A stretch of DNA of 64,000 nt. Origin: Garcia nutans (Eukaryota > Streptophyta > Magnoliopsida > Malpighiales > Euphorbiaceae). The stretch covers positions 9,869,501 to 9,933,500 of the forward strand of contig CANTUV010000055.1 in NCBI GenBank assembly GCA_947685225.1, written 5' to 3'. This document shows positions 23,231-35,513 of this stretch, one piece after another. Numbering within the stretch: position 1 is the stretch's first letter; the number at the start of each line of letters is the position of its first letter. The notes below the pieces were generated by a model. It worked only from the letters and a program-made list of their open reading frames with translations, had not been told where the DNA came from and ran no database searches. The position numbers and the translations under genes are program-made.

Positions 23231-26200
23231 ATGGTACGCACAGCAGGGAAGCAAACATCCACAAAATTTGTATTACTGTGTGTGGGACTGTTAGGTTTTG
23301 GGATTATTGCTAATTATATGCGGGTTTCTTCTCCTCGTTTGTCCAATTGGGCTGCTTTTGATAATTCTCTCACCAATTCAATCATCCCTAGAAAGGAAAA
23401 TGAGGAGGCGATATCCCCAGCATTGAAGGTATTTAAGTTCTCAGTTGTTTTAGCATCAATTTTGATTTGATGTTAGGATTTGTATTTGCCCTTGCATTTT
23501 TTGTGCTAATTTTCTAATTTAGATCCTGGGTATTACTTCAATTCATTTTTGAATGAACTTAATCCAAGTTAAGAAACCATATATATGTAAAAAAAAATTG
23601 TGGTAATTTGATCATAAATGTAGTTTTATATGATTATATATAGAATTGATAGCTTTAGAAGTGTGACTGTTTTATGAAGAAGAAGAAGCAGCTTGGGAAC
23701 TGCTGTTGCTTTGTCAAAGATGAACCATCTGGTGTGGATGGTTCAGACCTATCAAGTTGGCAGTCCAAATTTGTCCAAATAGCCTCTCAGCCTCTTTGAG
23801 TTCCCCATTGGTGTAGTTCACCACCCCTTTTAACAACAATGCAAGTCATACAATTATATAACTAAATACTTGTTTTGAGCCCCTTGGCCAGTAAGTGGTG
23901 ATTGAGTACCTAGTCCATAACATAGATAATTAGGAGCTCAAATCCCTTAGTTTATCTGTCTTTTGGGGAAAAAAAAAAGAGAAAAAAACCAGTGAATATT
24001 CTTTTTTTCTGGTACCCAAAAACAATGCCATTTGATTAGCTGAGTCAAGTTATAAGGAAATCTGAAATGAGTGAAATTATGTTTTATTCTTGTTTTCTGC
24101 CTTCTTGGTAACACTGAGATTAGTAACTATTTTTTCTGGTAAGAGAAAAGAGAAATAGAGTTGGTGTATCATGTGCTAAACAGTATAAGTGGATTTTGCC
24201 ACAAAAATATTGAAGACAACCTCTGAAAATAACCTGAATCCAACCGCACTACTTGAAAATCTTTAAAATTGTTTCTCATGGACTTTATTGCTCATATCCC
24301 ATTTCACGACCCATTTTTATAAAAATATTATTAGATAATAAAAGTTTAAAAATGAGAAATAATTTGAAGAATGAATATTACAATTTATATTTTATCTGCA
24401 TGAAGACACTTAGGTTTTATATGATAAAGAAACAATGATATGAGGCTTTCAATTTCTGTGATTGAGGTTTTGAAGGAGTGCCTTTTACCGGTAGTCAATA
24501 GTCTTGTTGATTGCAGTTGCTGTAGCTTTCTATCTCATCTTAGAAAGTCAATGTAATACTCATATTCTCTGTGTTTATGTTGAATTGGTGTCATGTATTT
24601 CAGTTTAAGATTAGAGTCTTGTCCGATATTAGGTAGAAGTTGATAAAGAAAAGAAGAAGAATGACAAGAGTAAAAAGGATGTTCCTGAGAGATTCCTATC
24701 AGCAACATTTGCTGATTTGCCTGCACCAGAATTAAAGTGGGAGAAAATGGCTGCTGCACCCGTACCTCGTCTAGATGGGGCTGCAATACAGATTAAGAAT
24801 CTTCTCTATGTGTTTGCTGGATATGGAACACTTGATTATGTGAGAACTTTATTCTGGTTTGTTTAGTATTATTCTTCTCCTAGTTGATTTAACGGCTAGA
24901 TTTTTTCACTAAATGCTTTTAAATTTCATTTGAGAAACAAAAATTAAGAACAGTGAACAAAGTGTTCATTCCATTTGTAAATGAATTTTATAGCAAATTT
25001 TGATTAATCAGAACAATAAAACTAAAGTGTGTACCAAATAAGCTCCTATTGAAATCTAGAACACAATTCTAGATTCCTTAATTCCATCTGTGTGTTAACT
25101 TGTTCTCTCTTGACCTTGCCTGATTTAAACAAAGGATATCAAAATGAATTGGGATCATTTGAAAAAACTATAAAAACATTATATGTACACACATATATAT
25201 TATATTTTTTTTATCCAATGGATGCGTGGATTGGTCTTTCCTGTGTCAAGTAGTTGAGTTGATAGAATTATACTCCAGTTTTTTACTTTCATTTGCCATG
25301 TTTATATCTAACAGGTGCATTCACATGTTGATATTTATAATTTTATGGATAACACATGGGGAGAGAGATTTGATATGCCTAAAGAAATGGCACATTCACA
25401 CTTGGGAATGGTGACGGATGGAAGATACATTTATGTTGTCACAGGACAATATGGCCCACAGTGCAGAGGACCTACAGCTCGTACATTTGTATTAGATACT
25501 GAGACAAAACAGTGGCAAGACTTGCCACCCCTACCAGTTCCTAGGTATGTGCCTGCATAAAACTAGATGGGATGACTTATCTACTGGTGTGAATAACATT
25601 GGCTGATCCACTGAAATTCACTTATTTAAAGTTTTTTTCTTTTAGAACAAATTAGTTCTAAGCAAAGTGTTTCTTTTCATGTTTTACAATTGTATGGTTT
25701 TGTTGACATTGAACCAATACCTATATCCTTCAAATTTTATTTTTAGTGCTCTATATATATCTAGCAACAACTCACTGCATTTACTGCATGTAAACAGATT
25801 TCATCTGGTTGCTTCCATTGGATGAGTTTGTGGACCAATGGTTGGCATGGTAGTTTGCATGTCCATGCTTTCCTCTGTGTTTTTTTTTTTTGATAATTAT
25901 GATTTGGCAAATATAAATTCAGAACTTTTCAGGACCAACCTTTTTTTTATCACTGTAGGCATATTTTTATATGCAGCATTTACTTTCTCTCTCGCTTTTT
26001 TCCCTGCTGCACTTTGGCTCTTTCTTGATTTGTTGTTGTTGCAGATAATAGCATTTATGTGAGATTCTGATCTCTATATTTTCCTAGACAAACATATGTC
26101 TAATTGTTGGTGTGCTCGAGTCTGTGGCCTGTCCTGCAGCTTCCTCAATATTACCTACCAACTAAACCCTCTAATTGTTTCTTCTAGACTGACATATATG

Positions 26201-29200
26201 TAAAAGAAGTTGTAAAACATAATACAAGCAGCTCTATATGTTGGAAGTTATTCCAAGTCAGCTCAATAAAGTTCAAACTTGTCAGGGTTTAACCATATGG
26301 ATTCTTTCCTTGTTAGGACCTGAGCTCATGGAATCAAAGAATTCAATCATGAGTTCAAATCCTAACTGAGAATGCTGTTTGTTCGTTTAGAAAGTGAGGG
26401 AAAGAGAAGGAATTTGCAAGGAGAGGGAAAAACTTGAATAAGAGATGAGAGAGAATTCTGGAGGAATCCAATAAGTTCCTTTTTTGTTTGATCATCTGAC
26501 TCAAATTATAGATGCTTTTATATTTTGAATTTAATGGTAAAAGAAGTAGCTAATTGCATAACCAACATATTTGACAAACTAAATAGCATCTGATTTTACT
26601 TTTCTTTCATAAAGTGTTTAGCACAATCATTTTCAGGTATGCACCTGCTACTACACTTTGGAGAGGTAGGCTCCATGTGATGGGTGGAAGCAAGGAAAAT
26701 CGACACACTCCAGGATTGGAGCACTGGAGTCTTGCTGTAAAAGATGGCAAAGCATTAGAAAAGGAGTGGAGGACAGAGATACCTATACCCCGTGGGGGCC
26801 CTCATAGGTCTGTGGAGCATCCTACATTATGTGTGAAGTCTAACTATTCCTTTCTATTGCATTAATTGATATAATTTGTTAACTATGCCTTCTAATTTGA
26901 AACGATAGTTCAATAGGTAATTATGATTTTTCAAATTTAACACTTCATCACTGCCTTTGTTATGGCCAAATTGACTGGCCATAATTTTGAACCTTCCTAA
27001 TGAAACAATCATGGAGCAGTTTAAAATGTATTTTCTTTTATTTGTTTTAGAGATGCTCTGTCAAACATTAAAAAATATGACTTCTTTTCTAATGCACTGA
27101 GGGAAAGATTGAAGCTGGGGTTTGATTCCCAGACTCTATGTTCGACCAATAGGTACTGACCAAGAGCATTTCAATACATTGTCTCAAGTTTTTAGAGTTT
27201 GATGTGTAACTGATGCATTATTTTAGACTTGAACATGGAATAGTTGCTCACTTGAATCCTCAAAAATTACTTTTTTAGTTTAGAATATATTATTGGCATT
27301 CTAATTAAAACTTTTAACTATTTTCTCGTCCTTGCTTCTTTTACTTGTCTCTTTGGCATTCAGTGGCTTAATTGGACATCTCCATGTTTTTGATTGATAA
27401 TGCAACTTCTTGAATTTATCCCAAATGAAATGGTTAGGTTTAAATTAACTCAAGTTGGCACAGAATTTACCAAGTCCAATGAGCAAGCTATTCTTCCATG
27501 ACTGTGTTATTTGATTTCAAATTTCTTTCTTATTTTTGCAAATGAAATTAGCATATTTTAAATTTGATTTATGCTGCAAAAATTTTTGTGCTGTTATTTC
27601 TTTTTTCTTATATAAAATTCTCTTTTGTGTAGGGCTTGTATTGTGGTTGATGATCGGCTTTTTGTCATTGGAGGTCAAGAAGGTGATTTTATGGCCAAAC
27701 CTGGCTCACCTATTTTCAAGTGCTCTCGTAGAAATGAGGTAAACTGACTTTTTCTTTTCTTTTGTCAGGTTGCATCAACCTTTACAAAACTATTTTCTCT
27801 CCATTACAATTTGTGCAAAACCTTTAGTGGTTCTTTCTTGGTTAAACTATGCAAGTGAATTTTTTTTTATTCATGTTTAAGGGTGTTACAGTTTGTAAGG
27901 GTTCCTGCTGTGTGATAGTCAAGAAAAATGTGAGGCACAAATTAGTAATCTTTAAATTTCAGACAAAAAAGAAAAATAATTCTCTTCGGGAAAATCAAGA
28001 TTTCACACATGTTATGGATGGAGGTAGAATAGGGTGAAGGGATTCCCCTTGCAAGTGGGGTTTCTGAGGAGAGGTGAATGGTTTTGCATTTTAATTATAG
28101 TTATCATGGGCTGAAGATCCGCTAATTAAGGCACAAGAGGGTCTTGGAACTAGAGTTGTAATCGACCCGAGCCGAGTCGAGTTTTAGAAAGCTCAAGCTT
28201 GGCTCGTCATAAAATAAACGAGTTTGAACTTGAATTTGAATCAAGCCTAAGCTGAGCCTGAGCTTGTATCTATTCAGCTCATATATCATGTATTTCAAGT
28301 TTGAACCCGAGTTTGATTTAAATAAATTTAACGAGCTTGGTGAACTTATTTCAATTCCTATATTTTACATTTTCACAGAAAAGATACTAAAAATAACATT
28401 TTTATAAAAGATAAAAAATATGCTTATATATTAATAAAAATAAAACACCGTATCACTATAATGTTTATGTTCTATTATAAATTACTAAGTTCTTTTATAT
28501 TTTATATTATTTAATTTATTTATCATATATACCATATATTACTAAATTATATAAATTAAATTAATTAAACAATTAATATATTCATATACATAATTAATAT
28601 ATATTTATATTAAAATATATATACATTTTCAATTTAATATAATAAACGAGCTTACTTACGAGTCTAACTCATGAGTTTTTTAATTGAGTCAGCTCGCGAA
28701 CTAATGAGCTGCGTATTTTTTAGTTTGAACTTGGCTCATTTAACAAACGAGCAATTCGAACTCAAGCCTGAACGAGTTTTACCGAGTCAAAACTCAAGCT
28801 GAACTTGAGTAGCTTGACTTATTTACAGCCCTACTTAAAACCTAGATACAAGGTGCAAGCACACACCTTTGAGAGGTGAGGTGCAAGAGAAATAAATTTA
28901 CTAGAAAATTGAAAATCAGTGCCATAAAACAATAAGACAACTAATGTGTAGTCAATATGACTTTTGCATTCAACAAGTGTGTTCTTTATGTAAGGTCTCT
29001 TTTGAAATTATTGATGCTAGAATTACTAGAATTCATATTCTATAACAAGGAAAATGATAAAAGACATACATATTGGAATCCTTATTTGAGAGAAGAAGAA
29101 TGTAAGTTTTTGTCTTTCTCACGAGAGAACCTGGGGGCAAGATTTATAAAGCAAAGCGAGAGAGAATGTATAGGTGAGTGTGTGTGTGTTTGTGGAGAGA

Positions 29201-32200
29201 GAGAGAGAGAGAACCTGGTGAAAGGTTTAAAAAAAACACAGAGAGAGAGAATATATGTGGGTTTGTGTGCATGTTTGTGGAGAGAGAGAGAGAGAGAAAA
29301 CCTGGGGATAATATTTAAAAAAACAAAGAGAGAGAGAATCTATATTGTGAGTGTGTCTGTGTGTTTGTAGATAGAGGAGATTGGAGAAAAGGAAAAACAA
29401 AAGACTGATGCCTAATGGAAAAGTAGAGCAGAATGAAGAGATAGAGAGGAGAATGGTTGCAGGGTATTGCTGAAACTCTATTTGGACCATCATTTCTCTT
29501 CCCTGTTTTTGTTCATGGGTAAAATTGTCTTTTTCATTTGCTATAATTTTCAACTGAAAATATTACATCATCTATCCACTTATTGTCTCTTTTTTTGTTG
29601 CTTCTAATTTCTTGAGTGTATAAATGTAAATCATAGACTACTACCCAATCTTATGTTAATAATAGATTTGAAAACATTGGTTAATTTAAAAAAAAATGGT
29701 GGTAGTCAAAATATAACCTGTCTACTAGCTTCTCAGTGAAAAAGGGGTGTGCCTAGGAAGTATCAAAGAAAAGGCATGTGCCTAGGCAGTAAGGCACATA
29801 CCTTTGTTAGGTTGCCCACCTAACCGTGCTAGAGGTCCTAAACCTAGCTCTTGGTGAGCCTTGACCTGGGTGTGCCTTTTGACAACTATGAATCATAACT
29901 TTTTTTTTGAATTTGTAAATCACCTTTCATTTAATCTTTTTGTTGTCATTTTACTTTCTCTCTAACCAAATAAACGGAGGTACCATTTTAACCTCCCTTT
30001 CCTTCTGTTTATTGCTTACTTCTTCTTTCTATCCAAACTAGTTCATATTGTTTTCTAATAGTTTCTGGAATTCTTTCATCTATGTTACTAGAATAAGGTA
30101 TAACTATTGGATGTTGGTGAAGGCCCAATTTCCACTTTTTCCTATGTTTTCTTCCACCAAATTTGAGACATTGAAGGGTAATATCAATGTTTTAGTATAC
30201 TTAGACAGCATGAGTGCTGTAGGGTGGAATGAAGAGTCAAAATAACTAGGTATCTTATTTATTGATTTATGTTTTTATAATCTTTCGACATAGTATAGTT
30301 TGTTATGAAGGAAATTTTTTGTGAATGCTATGAGAAACATGTTGTAAATTTTCTTTTGTAAAATGTCTTTGAACTTGAACTTTTTTGCGTTGTGGCACCT
30401 TACAAATATGTTTTATGGAAAATATTGTGTTAGAAAAGGAAGTTTAAGATAATCCAGCGCCAAATAGATAAAAGTGCCTCTGTACTTATATCAGATGTTT
30501 AAATGAAACCTTCACTTTTACTTTGTTCAACTGAATCTCAAACTTTTATTTTGATACAAATTAGCTTTAATTTGCCTTGCAGTGATGCGTAAGCGAAATT
30601 TATTTCTTTTATACTGATGTGGGAGGCAAATAAATAAAATAATTCCTTGCATTTTATCTTCTTTTTTTTTTTAATTCAGGTATTTTTCTTGTAGTTCCCT
30701 CTGCAAAATGGTGTTTAATGACTAAAAAAATGGACAAACTGAGTTTCACGGAATTCACCATAGATAGACCAAGTTCAGATTTTGTCTTTCAACCCTTTTT
30801 CTAATTATGTTTTCTTCCTCAACTCTAGGATTTTTTTTTCCCAAAGAAGAATAAAGAGGAGAAAAAGCATAGGTCTTAAACATCTTGCCTATTCTTTGCT
30901 AGTGTACTTCTCCTTGTACTTTAGTGCTGACAGAGAGAAGTTACCAAGGACTATATGGGTTAGGGTTAGGAGGTGGAATGGCATCTAGCAGGCAAGACAT
31001 AGGGCAGAAATCATATATAGTGGCAGGCAAGACATAGGGCAGAAATCATAGAGGGTGGCCTTAGTAGAATTCACACAAATTGCACACGCTTGCACACATT
31101 AACAAGAGGAAACACAAAATGCAAGGGGAAGAAAAGGTAAGATACAATTTTCACACAGTTCAGCAGTGTGCCTGGGTACAGTTGTCACCATGTTTTTCTC
31201 TCAAGTAAAGCAAATAATGAAGTTGGGTAGATCCTGATCTGAAATCCCTCCAATTCACATGCTACTAATTTTGTCATGGAACGGTGTTGCTTTCATGTCA
31301 TAACTTTGAGCAATTTTAACCTCTCCCTCATTTGATATATCTGATAATTTGTGCTCATGAATGTTATGGTTTCAGGTAGTATATGATGATGTCTACATGC
31401 TGGATGATGACATGAAGTGGAAAGTTTTACCTCCCATGCCAAAGCCTGATTCTCACATTGAATTTGCTTGGGCAATTGTTAATAATTCCATTATTATTGC
31501 TGGAGGCACTACAGAGAAGCACCCTATAACTAAAAAGATGGTCCTGGTTGGTGAAATCTTCCAGTTTAACTTGAGTACTATGGTAAAAAAATTTCTCTCA
31601 GACGCACTTATAGTCGTGGTGTATGTTTTGCTCTATGGATATCTATGCAAAACTGCTGTAAATGCATTCATTTTTTGTTTGATTGCTGCTGTCTGTGTTC
31701 CATATCCATGGCTTTTGAAACTGGATTATAGATCCTGGACTGACTCCCTGTTATCTCCTTGTTCTCATGGAATGAGGCGAAGAGAAAAAGACCCTCAATT
31801 GTTTGAATTTTTTTGTTTTTGACTTTATTTAATAATGAAGAGGAGGTGCTGATAAATGAAGCTTGACTCATGAGCAGAATTCTCTCAAAATCAAAACATG
31901 GGGTTTGTCTGGGAAAGGATGATTAATAATTTCACATATCCCCATTCAGCTGTGTCCTGGTTGGGATCTGAACTGAGTACTTGCATTTTTTTTTTCATAT
32001 TTTTGGAGTTCAATACATACATATAAACAAGTACCAACATAATTGTTATTATGCTCCTCGTACAAGTATTGGTTTGTGTGACCACTGAGCATCAAAGATT
32101 GCAAGCAACTTAAGCCTAGCAGAAGCTAGGCACCTTTGTGTTCATTAGGGCGGATGTAGCTGTTCCTTATTGAAGTTTGCAAGCTTGATGCTAGAGCCTA

Positions 32201-32540
32201 TTTTAGTCTTACAGTCTGCAATCCCAATGCATGATAGATGCTTGAAATATAATTGCACAGTTTTGTTTTTTACAAATGATTTGGTCTTTATCCTGCACCT
32301 GTCTATTTTCCTACATTAAATGACATAACTAATGCAGTTGCATAATATGCAATGAATTAATGTTTGCAGAAGTGGTCAGCGATTGGAAAACTTCCTTATC
32401 GCGTGAAAACTACATTAGTTGGATTCTGGAATGGGTGGTTGTACTTTACCTCTGGACAGCGGGACAAAGGTCCGAATGATCCAGCTCCTAGGAAAGTCAT
32501 TGGGGACATGTGGAGAACAAATTTAAAATTGAACTCATGA
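23231..32540 (+). CDS. Kelch-repeat / galactose-oxidase-like membrane-anchored protein (7 exons)
   Basis: Exons 23231-23428, 24633-24839, 25315-25544, 26637-26807, 27633-27738, 31376-31582 and 32370-32540 (stop TGA 32538-32540) join in frame into 1290 nt, 429 residues; every intron is GT-AG. The protein starts MVRTAGKQTSTKF, has one hydrophobic segment at about residues 13-29 (signal anchor), a charged KEKKKNDKSKK linker near 70-80, then kelch-type blades: LLYVFAGYG, YIYVVTGQYG, RLHVMGGSKE, RLFVIGGQEGD, SIIIAGGTTEK and WLYFTSGQRDKG, enough for a six-bladed propeller. Length and layout match the plant family typified by Arabidopsis At3g27220 (recalled, not searched). The catalytic Tyr/Cys copper site of galactose oxidase is not evident, so a binding role in the secretory pathway is the safest reading. 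Intron 5 (3.6 kb) has been swollen by a hAT element and a minisatellite. The partner and exact function are unknown. Confidence 0.93.
23876..23990 (+). mobile_element. Possible tRNA-derived SINE in kelch intron 1
   Basis: An A-box-like CTTGGCCAGTAAGTGG and a B-box-like GAGCTCAAATCCC are spaced as in a tRNA-derived SINE, followed by an A-rich tail from about 23970. No target-site duplication was found, so the call rests on motif spacing only. Confidence 0.4.
28151..28833. mobile_element. Non-autonomous hAT element (683 bp) in kelch intron 5
   Basis: Termini TAGAGTTGTAATCGACC (left) and, reverse-complemented, TAGGGCTGTAAATAAGTC (right), with subterminal GAGCTC/GCTCG-rich repeats and an AT-rich core. 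Flanked by an imperfect 8-bp duplication CTTGGAAC (28143-28150) / CTTAAAAC (28834-28841). Same family as the element at 34825-35513 but inserted in the opposite orientation. It leaves the intron splice sites untouched. Confidence 0.85.
29130..29376. repeat. Three-copy ~85-bp minisatellite in kelch intron 5
   Basis: Units begin with CCTGG at 29130, 29214 and 29301 (periods 84 and 87). Each contains a TTTATAAA/TTTAAAAAAA stretch, GAGAGAGAGAAT, a GTGTGTGTTTGT-type run and a (GA)n run. The (GA)n and (GT)n parts vary in length between units. Confidence 0.85.
30988..31050. repeat. Two-copy 35-bp direct repeat in kelch intron 5
   Basis: GCAGGCAAGACATAGGGCAG at 30988 recurs at 31023. The first 28 bases of the two copies are identical, indicating a recent small tandem duplication. 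Confidence 0.8.
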
Positions 32541-32551
32541 TTTGTATCATT

Positions 32552-32557
32552 AATAAA
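32552..32557 (+). terminator. Candidate polyadenylation signal of the kelch gene
   Basis: AATAAA 12 bases after the stop codon. Plant signals are loose, so other downstream A-rich sites may also be used. Confidence 0.4.
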
Positions 32558-34399
32558 ATTGTTATTATTTATTCTTATTATTTTTTTCTGAGTAGTTGAT
32601 CCCATATAATCTTTTTTCTTCTTATTTGTTGTAGCCTTTGTCTTTTTTTTTTTTTGCAGTGATGTATTTTTGCTCAAGGAATCAGGGGAATTTAGCTTCT
32701 CCCCATTACTTTGGATAACATTCAGTATGTATTATTATACATATAGAGTAATATGAAATTATATATTTTAAATATACTTGACTGCAGAATAAAGAGGACT
32801 GTGAAGTTAGAAATTACACAAGACTTGCCTCTTAAAAAACGATTGCGAATGGAGGCAATTCTTGGTAGAAATGCAATTGAATGGGTTATCCAATGGATCC
32901 TGTTCTTAGACTTAGATTTGGGTCTGGCTTAAACTGGTTTAAGTTGGATCAAACCCAACAGTCCATTATTGGCTTACTGCTGAATTTTTTTTGAGATGTT
33001 ATAAACTTACCAAAAATCTTATTCCAGCTATTGCAAACTTAAATGAATGTTAAATGCCAAACGTTAACTCGTAATGGTTCACTCAAATATACCCTTTATT
33101 TTTACTGTTTTAGAAGATATTATTTTTTTATAATGTGAGATTAAGTTTTTATTTTATTTTTTTAGTATTATTTTTGTTTCCTAGTTATTTTAATGGAGTA
33201 CATTGAAATTTTAGAGGAATCACTATGCGTGCATGATGAAAAATTTTGAAATTTAGGTACATAATAGGTAAAGGTTACACAAAACAAATGTGAAAAATTT
33301 TAAGGATTGATAGTATTATGTTACAATAATGAGTTGAATCTCCCCTTTAAACTGAAGTATGGTTAGGTATTATTGGACCAGCAACAATGAAAAGAGTATC
33401 AAAGGTGGAATTTTTTGCTTGGCAAAAACTTTTGGTATTTCTTCAAAAAATATTGCAAAAAAAAAATAAAATATTTGAAAAAATATTTATTTATTTTTTT
33501 AAATATATCCATTTTTCAACTTTCAATTTCATTATTATACCACTTATATATATATATATATATATATAAATGTAGAGTATTTTTTAAAAAAATTTTAAAA
33601 AATGACATAATGCAATTTTCTTAAAATGTTTCAATACTTAAATTAGTTAAATTAGTTTCTTATGTCTTAAAAGGAAATTTAAGGATTCTTCTCCTTGAAA
33701 GAATACTTTCAGAGAAGGAAAGTGCAAAATTCAACCTATTGTGCATATGTTAAATGCTAGATTTATATGTGGTTCCCAAGCCGCGTGATAGGGTGGTCAA
33801 ACAAGGTGGCAGCAGAGGGGGCTATACATATCTTGTTATGAAAGTCTCTATTCATTTTCATTCAATGGATCACCAACCTTATGAGATCAGCTTGCCAAGG
33901 CCCATGCTCGCTAGACTTGTCCGTGCAGTTCCCTTAGGCTTCATTTCGTGTTGGGGGATGATAACATAAAAGTGGGATTTCCATCTCCTACCCCAACTTG
34001 TATTTCCACATTTTTTCCCTCAACCAGTTTTTTTTCCTAAATATTATTTATGTACAATAAAGAATATATGTTGAAGTATAACAAATTACTTGTGAAAGGC
34101 CAAAGTTTTCATTGCCTAACAACGATAAAGAAAGAATATTAAATAAATGCTTATTAAGCACTAATATTATGCCCTGCCAGTTGGCTGCCATATTTATTGG
34201 GTAGAATTGGCCAACAAAGGCGAAGACATGGCAACAAGTCGGTAGCCTCGCTGAAATAGCAACTCAGTGGCCCGTTGCAAAGATGAAATTCGCTAGTAGG
34301 TTGACTTGCGGCAAATGTAGTGCATGAGCTAGGCGAACTGTCAAGGCATTGGTGAGCCAATCAGTTAGCAATGTTCAAGGCTAGAAACTAGTAGTAGAA
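32558..34399. other. Intergenic DNA downstream of the kelch gene
   Basis: 32558-33740 is AT-rich 3' flank with a (TA)n microsatellite at 33545-33568. 33740-34399 is of more balanced composition but carries no convincing exon. It may be the outer part of the LTR-like sequence described next. Confidence 0.4.
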
Positions 34400-34544
34400 C
34401 TTTGTGGAATTCTCTAGAGACTTGTGGAACACTTTAGCATGTTGCAGTAACATGTGAAAAACTCCTAGCAACTACTAAGCCAATTGGAGACAGATAATTA
34501 GCTAGCAAGCCAAAAGCAAGGCACTCATAAGCTAGACTTTTATA

Positions 34545-34561
34545 GAATATTCTAGAAGCTT
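34545..34561. promoter_or_regulatory. Heat-shock-element match
   Basis: GAA-TA-TTC-TA-GAA-GC-TT fits the heat-shock-factor consensus of alternating GAA and TTC modules two bases apart, with three complete modules and most of a fourth. A weaker, related site is in GGAACGTTGTAGAAGCTT just downstream (about 34573-34590). Confidence 0.55.
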
Positions 34562-34824
34562 GTGGATAAGGTTGGAACGTTGTAGAAGCTTATAGGAGTT
34601 TCTACCAAGTGGGAAGGCTCTAGTCCTATTCACTCTCATTTTGGATGGAATGTCATAGAATTGGCTGGAATTGATCAATCTTCTCTACATTTATGAAAAA
34701 ATCTAGAAACTTAATCTCTAACATAAGATCATGGAGAATTTTAGATACTTAATCTCCACCACATGTTAAGGAGGTAGAACTAGTATAATGAAACTAGTAT
34801 AAATAACTTAGAACTAGTTAGTAT

Positions 34825-35513
34825 TAGGGTTGTAAATAAGCCAAATACTCGAGCTCGGCTTGAGTCTCGGCTCGGTAAAAGCTCATTCAGGTTCGAGCTC
34901 GAACTGCTCATTTATTAAATGAGCCAAGCTCCAGCTAAAAAATAATCGGCTCGTTTAGCTCGCGAGCTGATTCATTTAAAAAGCTCGTGAATTAAGCTCG
35001 TAAGTTAGCTCGTTTAGTGTATTTAATTAAAATATATATTTTAATTTATATATATTAAACTATGTATGTCAATATATTAATTTTTTGACTAATTCAATTC
35101 ATATAATTTATTAATATATGATATATATGATAAATAAATTAAATAATATACAATATAAAATAGATTAATAATTTATAGTAAAATATAACAATATAGTAAT
35201 ATAATATTTTATTTTTGTTAATATTTTTTTATAATCATATTGTTTATCTTTCATAAAATATTAATTTTAGTGTATCTTTTATGAAAATATAGAAAAAGAT
35301 GAATAAAAAATAAAAACTGATAAGTTCATTAAATTCGTTAAACTTATTTAAATCAAGCTCGAGTTTAAGCTCGAGATACATAATATATGAGTTGGCTCGA
35401 TACAAGCTCGGGCTCGGCTCAGGCTTGATTTGAGTTCGAGTTCGAACTCGACTATTTTATAATTAGCCGAGTTTAAACTTTTCAAAGCTCGGCTCGGCTC
35501 GATTACAGCCCTA
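34825..35513. mobile_element. Non-autonomous hAT element (689 bp)
   Basis: Terminal inverted repeats TAGGGTTGTAAATAAGCC and, reverse-complemented from the right, TAGGGCTGTAATCGAGCC. Flanked by a perfect 8-bp duplication GTTAGTAT (34817-34824 and 35514-35521). Dense GAGCTCG/GGCTCG subterminal repeats lie at both ends around an AT-rich core without coding capacity. It is the sister of the 683-bp copy at 28151-28833, inverted relative to it. Confidence 0.93.

Noticed and set aside
28957..29370. 137-codon open frame on the + strand in kelch intron 5
   Set aside because: Dominated by minisatellite-encoded Arg/Glu runs, with no splice-consistent link to the kelch exons.
29227..29553. 108-codon open frame on the - strand in kelch intron 5
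   Set aside because: Crosses the GA/GT minisatellite; repetitive peptide, intronic and antisense.
31361..31822. 153-codon open frame as a separate gene
   Set aside because: Only 31376-31582 is coding (kelch exon 6); the rest is intron read-through after a good GT donor.
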